From an uncultured Ruminococcus sp. (GTDB lineage Bacteria > Bacillota > Clostridia > Oscillospirales > Ruminococcaceae): 16,238 nucleotides of DNA. Positions 13,617 through 16,238 of this stretch are shown here, one piece after another; the first letter of the stretch is position 1, and each line of letters starts with the position of its first letter. The DNA lies in assembly GCA_937898375.1 (NCBI GenBank), contig CALEJX010000009.1, positions 1-16,238 on the forward strand. Direction: 5' to 3'. Under the pieces are notes generated by a model, which saw only the letters and a program-made list of their open reading frames with translations, searched no databases and had not been told where the DNA came from. The translations under genes were made by a program, and so were the position numbers.

Positions 13617-14243
13617 TCATGTTCTTTTTATAAAGCCTTTTCGCAGAAGGGGAATAAGTATTCCGCCGACGGCGTTGCCTAGTGACATTATAATGATGTA
13701 GCCAAAGGTTTTTGCGCTCCATGAGCCTGCGAGGGTGAAGTAATACATATTGGCGACACAGTGTTCAAAGCCGCTTATGATAAACACCACAACGGGGAGA
13801 AAGATAGCCAATATCTGACCCACAGGGTTTTGGATATTCTTATAGCCGTCTGCGGCGATAAACATAAGTATACCGCAGAAGAAAGCTAAGATAGAAATGC
13901 TTGTGAGGTTGTCGCCAAGCTTTATATCGCAAAGCTCTGCGGCTTTGTCGCTTATGGGGGATATGCGTGTCTGATTGATAAGCAGGGCGGAGAGTGCCGC
14001 ACCTGCAAAGTTGCCGAGCCATATTATGCCAAGCTCACCGAGATAAGAGGGTTTGTTTTCCACTGCATATCCGACTTTTCCTGTGAAAAGATTAAAGCCA
14101 AAGGACAGTATCACGAAAAGTCCTGTGCCGAAAAGGAAAGCTCCCAAATATTTATTAGGGCAGGAAAGATAGACCGTTCCGCCTATGGCTATCGCCACGC
14201 CTGTGAGCAAAGAACGCAGAAATATGTCGATTATTTTTTTCAT
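13617..14243 (-). CDS. Formate/nitrite transporter (FNT) family channel
   Basis: This 208-residue membrane protein with six hydrophobic segments belongs to the FNT family, pentameric channels that pass formate, nitrite, hydrosulfide or related monovalent anions. Seen in the sequence: NLFTGKVGY (51-59), GNFAGA (77-82), the family signature GFEHCVANMYYF with the central pore histidine H161, and GNAVGG (189-194). ATG 14243 is chosen because AGGAGA lies 7 nt upstream; a longer frame to 14273 has no such site. It is shorter than the usual 250-280 residues, mostly through short termini, but all core segments seem present. It has its own promoter and terminator. In a fermentative anaerobe formate export is a likely role (inference); the exact substrate is not decidable. 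Confidence 0.9.
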   Translation of the reverse strand: MKKIIDIFLRSLLTGVAIAIGGTVYLSCPNKYLGAFLFGTGLFVILSFGFNLFTGKVGYAVENKPSYLGELGIIWLGNFAGAALSALLINQTRISPISDKAAELCDIKLGDNLTSISILAFFCGILMFIAADGYKNIQNPVGQILAIFLPVVVFIISGFEHCVANMYYFTLAGSWSAKTFGYIIIMSLGNAVGGILIPLLRKGFIKRT

Positions 14244-14284
14244 GTTTATTCTCCTATAACTTTTTTGTGACAAAGCACTGTGTT

Positions 14285-14313
14285 ATTATACTATATTATA
14301 ATGGCGGTTTCAA
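14285..14313 (-). promoter_or_regulatory. Promoter of the FNT gene
   Basis: On the - strand, TTGAAA (14313-14308), a 17-nt spacer and TATAAT (14290-14285). A second TATAAT-like stretch lies inside the spacer. The start codon is about 41 nt downstream. Confidence 0.75.
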
Positions 14314-14429
14314 CAAAAACGTGGCATTGTTTACACTTATTTTGATTTTTGTTTCCAAGTAAGCCATGGGTAACATGAATTTTATGACATATTTCTTGAG
14401 ATATGGGAGATATGTGATACAAAGAATAG

Positions 14430-15329
14430 TCAGAACAGGTCGAGCATACTGTCAAGATAAATTTGCTCTCTGACCTTTAGCTGATGTTCGGGTCTTGTCA
14501 TATAGTAGAGCAGAAATTCAAGTATCAGGGCGCTTCCAAGGCTTCTGCCCTCTATCTTGAAGTCTGAAAAGCCCATGGGAAGATAGGTGTTTTTGATATC
14601 CTCTATGCCGATAAAGGCAGGGCTTTCCATGGCTTTTGAAAAACGGTAGCCCTCTGCGGCGTTGGGTGCTTTGCAAACATGGTCGGGGCAATTTTCGCCG
14701 AGATTTTTGCGGCTGACGTTTTCATAGCAGTTTTTTCTGTCTGTACAGCCTATATAACAGCACTCGTTGCAAAGAAACTCCACTTTGTTTTTCTGCTGAG
14801 GGGTAAGAGTGGAGAGCTTATCAAAAGCTTTGTTAAGGCGGAAGTCGGGGACTACATAGGAGAAATCGTCACGGTCAAGCTCGCTTACAAGCTGAGAAAA
14901 GTCGGTTAAAACTTTGGTGGTCGAGGAGACAAAATAGAGGTCGGGATAATTCTCTTTCAGATATGAAAGAAGCAGGTCGGAACATATTATCACGCCGTTT
15001 TGCGGGGTCGGGCTTTGGGAAAATAGCCTGCAAAGGTCGTTGCACTTTTTGTCTGAAAGGTGTTCTTCTCTAAGCAGGGAATTGCTGAATGTCAGCCGTG
15101 AGGAGATGTTATATTCTTTCATAAGGGCAAGGACTTCATTAGGGGAATGTTCGCCGAAGCCTGCTCGTCCGCCGCCCCATATGCAATCGGCAGGTGCGCC
15201 ATAGACAGAGCCTATCTCGCACCAGTCATAGAAATATTCTCTATGCTCATGGAATATGGGCAGGAAAGCGACGTAAAGGTCATAAAACTCGAACAGCCCC
15301 GGCAGGTGGTAGTATGCTTTATGGGTCAT
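14430..15329 (-). CDS. Cysteine-rich U32-peptidase-like protein
   Basis: This 299-residue, probably cytoplasmic protein has no signal peptide or membrane segment. FKIEGRS at 257-263 resembles the conserved KIEGR motif of U32 'collagenase-like' proteins. The part around 135-170 (SSTTKVLTDFSQL, VVPDFRLNKAF) is compatible with the barrel of that superfamily. A cluster of seven cysteines (187, 190, 191, 195, 201, 214 and 219) recalls the Cys-rich segment that holds an iron-sulfur cluster in some U32-type proteins involved in RNA or quinone hydroxylation. Assignment is by motif resemblance only. ATG 15329 has GAGGTG 7 nt upstream. It has its own promoter starting just after the stop of the methyltransferase gene. 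No clear terminator was found in 14314-14429, a stretch where I see nothing else. Confidence 0.8.
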   Translation of the reverse strand: MTHKAYYHLPGLFEFYDLYVAFLPIFHEHREYFYDWCEIGSVYGAPADCIWGGGRAGFGEHSPNEVLALMKEYNISSRLTFSNSLLREEHLSDKKCNDLCRLFSQSPTPQNGVIICSDLLLSYLKENYPDLYFVSSTTKVLTDFSQLVSELDRDDFSYVVPDFRLNKAFDKLSTLTPQQKNKVEFLCNECCYIGCTDRKNCYENVSRKNLGENCPDHVCKAPNAAEGYRFSKAMESPAFIGIEDIKNTYLPMGFSDFKIEGRSLGSALILEFLLYYMTRPEHQLKVREQIYLDSMLDLF

Positions 15330-15358
15330 GTGGGGTCACCTCGGGATAGTTTTTTATC

Positions 15359-15388
15359 ATTATAACATAGTGAGGTGGGTGAAGTCAA
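15359..15388 (-). promoter_or_regulatory. Promoter of the U32-like gene
   Basis: On the - strand, TTGACT (15388-15383), an 18-nt spacer and TATAAT (15364-15359). The -35 starts 2 nt after the stop codon of the upstream methyltransferase gene. Confidence 0.75.
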
Positions 15389-15390
15389 AG

Positions 15391-16182
15391 TTATTTTTCC
15401 ATAACAACTATCTTGTTTGAGATATTGCTAACAGGCTTTATCTTTTTGAGAAGCTTGAATATTGGGATAAACTCCGCCATGCCCTCGGCAAGGCTGTGAT
15501 CCTCTATGTGACGGAAGTTCGGGATAAGCTTTGCAAGCTCATTTCCGTCCTTAACGCCCCATGTGAATTTAGCTTTGCTGCCCTCGATCGACTTCTCTTT
15601 CATACGCTTTACCATAGTGGGGCTCATCGTTTCGACCAGCACTGTGACGTGTTCAAAGCGTTTATTTATGACATCAAATATCTGTTTTACGTCCTTTTCA
15701 GAAAGGTACATAGTCAGACCCTCGATAATTACGATAGCAGGCTTGTCATGCTCAGCTATCTCTCCGCCCCAATCGTCCATGGCGGACATTGCTATCTGAG
15801 ATATCTCGCCTGATTCAGGGAGAAGCTTTTCTCTTACGCCGATAGTTTCTGGCAGGTCGAGGTTATACCAATGGGTATAGCCGTTCATTCTGTAACAGCG
15901 TGTATCAAGTCCGCAGGCGATATTCACCACCACTGCGCCCTTGTTTTTGTCAAGATACTTTTTGGCAAGCTTATCAAGGACTATCGTTCTTGCAACAACG
16001 CCGCTGTGCATGGCGGTGTCCTTATCGGCAAGTGAAAAATCATAATCTATCTTGTCTATTATCTCCACTGCCTTTGTATCTTTTATTGCGCCCCTTGTTT
16101 TTGTTTCCTTTGCACGGGCGTAAACAGTTTGCAGCATAGTTTCAGGCACGCCTGAAAGCTTTGGTTTTTCATTCATATCCAT
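15391..16182 (-). CDS. Class I SAM-dependent methyltransferase, LCM family
   Basis: This 263-residue cytoplasmic protein resembles the leucine carboxyl methyltransferase family. In eukaryotes that family methylates the C-terminus of protein phosphatase 2A; in bacteria it includes small-molecule O-methyltransferases. Seen: the SAM-binding glycine-rich motif VVVNIACGLDTR (84-95), the acidic strand YNLDLPE (106-112) with D109, and IIEGLTMYL (152-160) typical of the family. Length is normal for the bacterial members. ATG 16182 has a full AGGAGG 7 nt upstream; a second ATG two codons on is less well placed. The natural substrate cannot be predicted. There is no terminator between it and the next gene, so read-through into the U32-like gene is possible. 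Confidence 0.9.
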   Translation of the reverse strand: MDMNEKPKLSGVPETMLQTVYARAKETKTRGAIKDTKAVEIIDKIDYDFSLADKDTAMHSGVVARTIVLDKLAKKYLDKNKGAVVVNIACGLDTRCYRMNGYTHWYNLDLPETIGVREKLLPESGEISQIAMSAMDDWGGEIAEHDKPAIVIIEGLTMYLSEKDVKQIFDVINKRFEHVTVLVETMSPTMVKRMKEKSIEGSKAKFTWGVKDGNELAKLIPNFRHIEDHSLAEGMAEFIPIFKLLKKIKPVSNISNKIVVMEK

Positions 16183-16210
16183 TTTTCTTCCTCCTATGGT
16201 ATTATCAAGA

Positions 16211-16222
16211 TAGTTGCAACTA
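16211..16222. promoter_or_regulatory. 12-bp perfect palindrome, possible operator
   Basis: TAGTTGCAACTA is a perfect palindrome 29 nt upstream of the methyltransferase start, where a promoter is expected. TTGCAA inside it could serve as a -35, but no -10 at proper spacing is clear. It resembles sites bound by MarR-type repressors; the regulator is not in the window. Confidence 0.4.
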
Positions 16223-16238
16223 ACTCGTTCTTTTTTAT

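Overview
The window looks like chromosome of a low-to-mid GC Gram-positive anaerobe of the Clostridia, most like a Ruminococcus-type member of the Oscillospiraceae. This rests on strong AGGAGG-type ribosome sites, TTGACA/TATAAT promoters, U-tailed intrinsic terminators, the protein families present and a tmRNA tag ending in ELAAA. No rRNA, tRNA, transposase, integrase, CRISPR array or phage gene was seen. The genus is inferred from general resemblance, not from a search.

Left part (1-4770), all on +: the 3' part of a MacB/FtsX-type ABC transporter permease, probably fused to its ATPase upstream of the window. A 34-residue hydrophobic peptide gene missing from ordinary gene calls follows it, then a hairpin terminator. 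Next comes an OmpR-type response regulator overlapping a sensor histidine kinase, closed by a strong terminator. Together they resemble a stress- or peptide-sensing export module, although the signal and substrate are unknown.

Middle part (4770-9380): two distinct MATE-family exporters on + flank the trans-translation locus on -. In that locus smpB starts from a perfect-consensus promoter and ends only 3 nt before the 5' end of ssrA (tmRNA). The ssrA 3' side runs into about 290 bp of duplicated palindromic repeats that also supply its terminators. Between the second MATE gene and the next gene lies a roughly 180-nt stretch with its own extended -10 promoter and intrinsic terminator, no ORF, crossed complementary segments and repeated CUCCUUUUU motifs. 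It is the best candidate here for an undescribed element, a small regulatory RNA that could pair with Shine-Dalgarno sequences.

Right part (9340-16238), all on -: one long locus (13474 to 9379) encodes a lipoprotein solute-binding domain, a Cache-type sensor, a membrane segment, HAMP, a PAS-like region, GGDEF and EAL. It is a c-di-GMP enzyme fused to a binding-protein sensor. It is interrupted by an in-frame TAG and by a frameshift, and both lesions sit at copies of the same 12-bp sequence. Further upstream are a short formate/nitrite-type channel with its own promoter, a cysteine-rich U32-peptidase-like protein with its own promoter, and an LCM-type SAM-dependent methyltransferase preceded by a 12-bp palindrome at the window edge.
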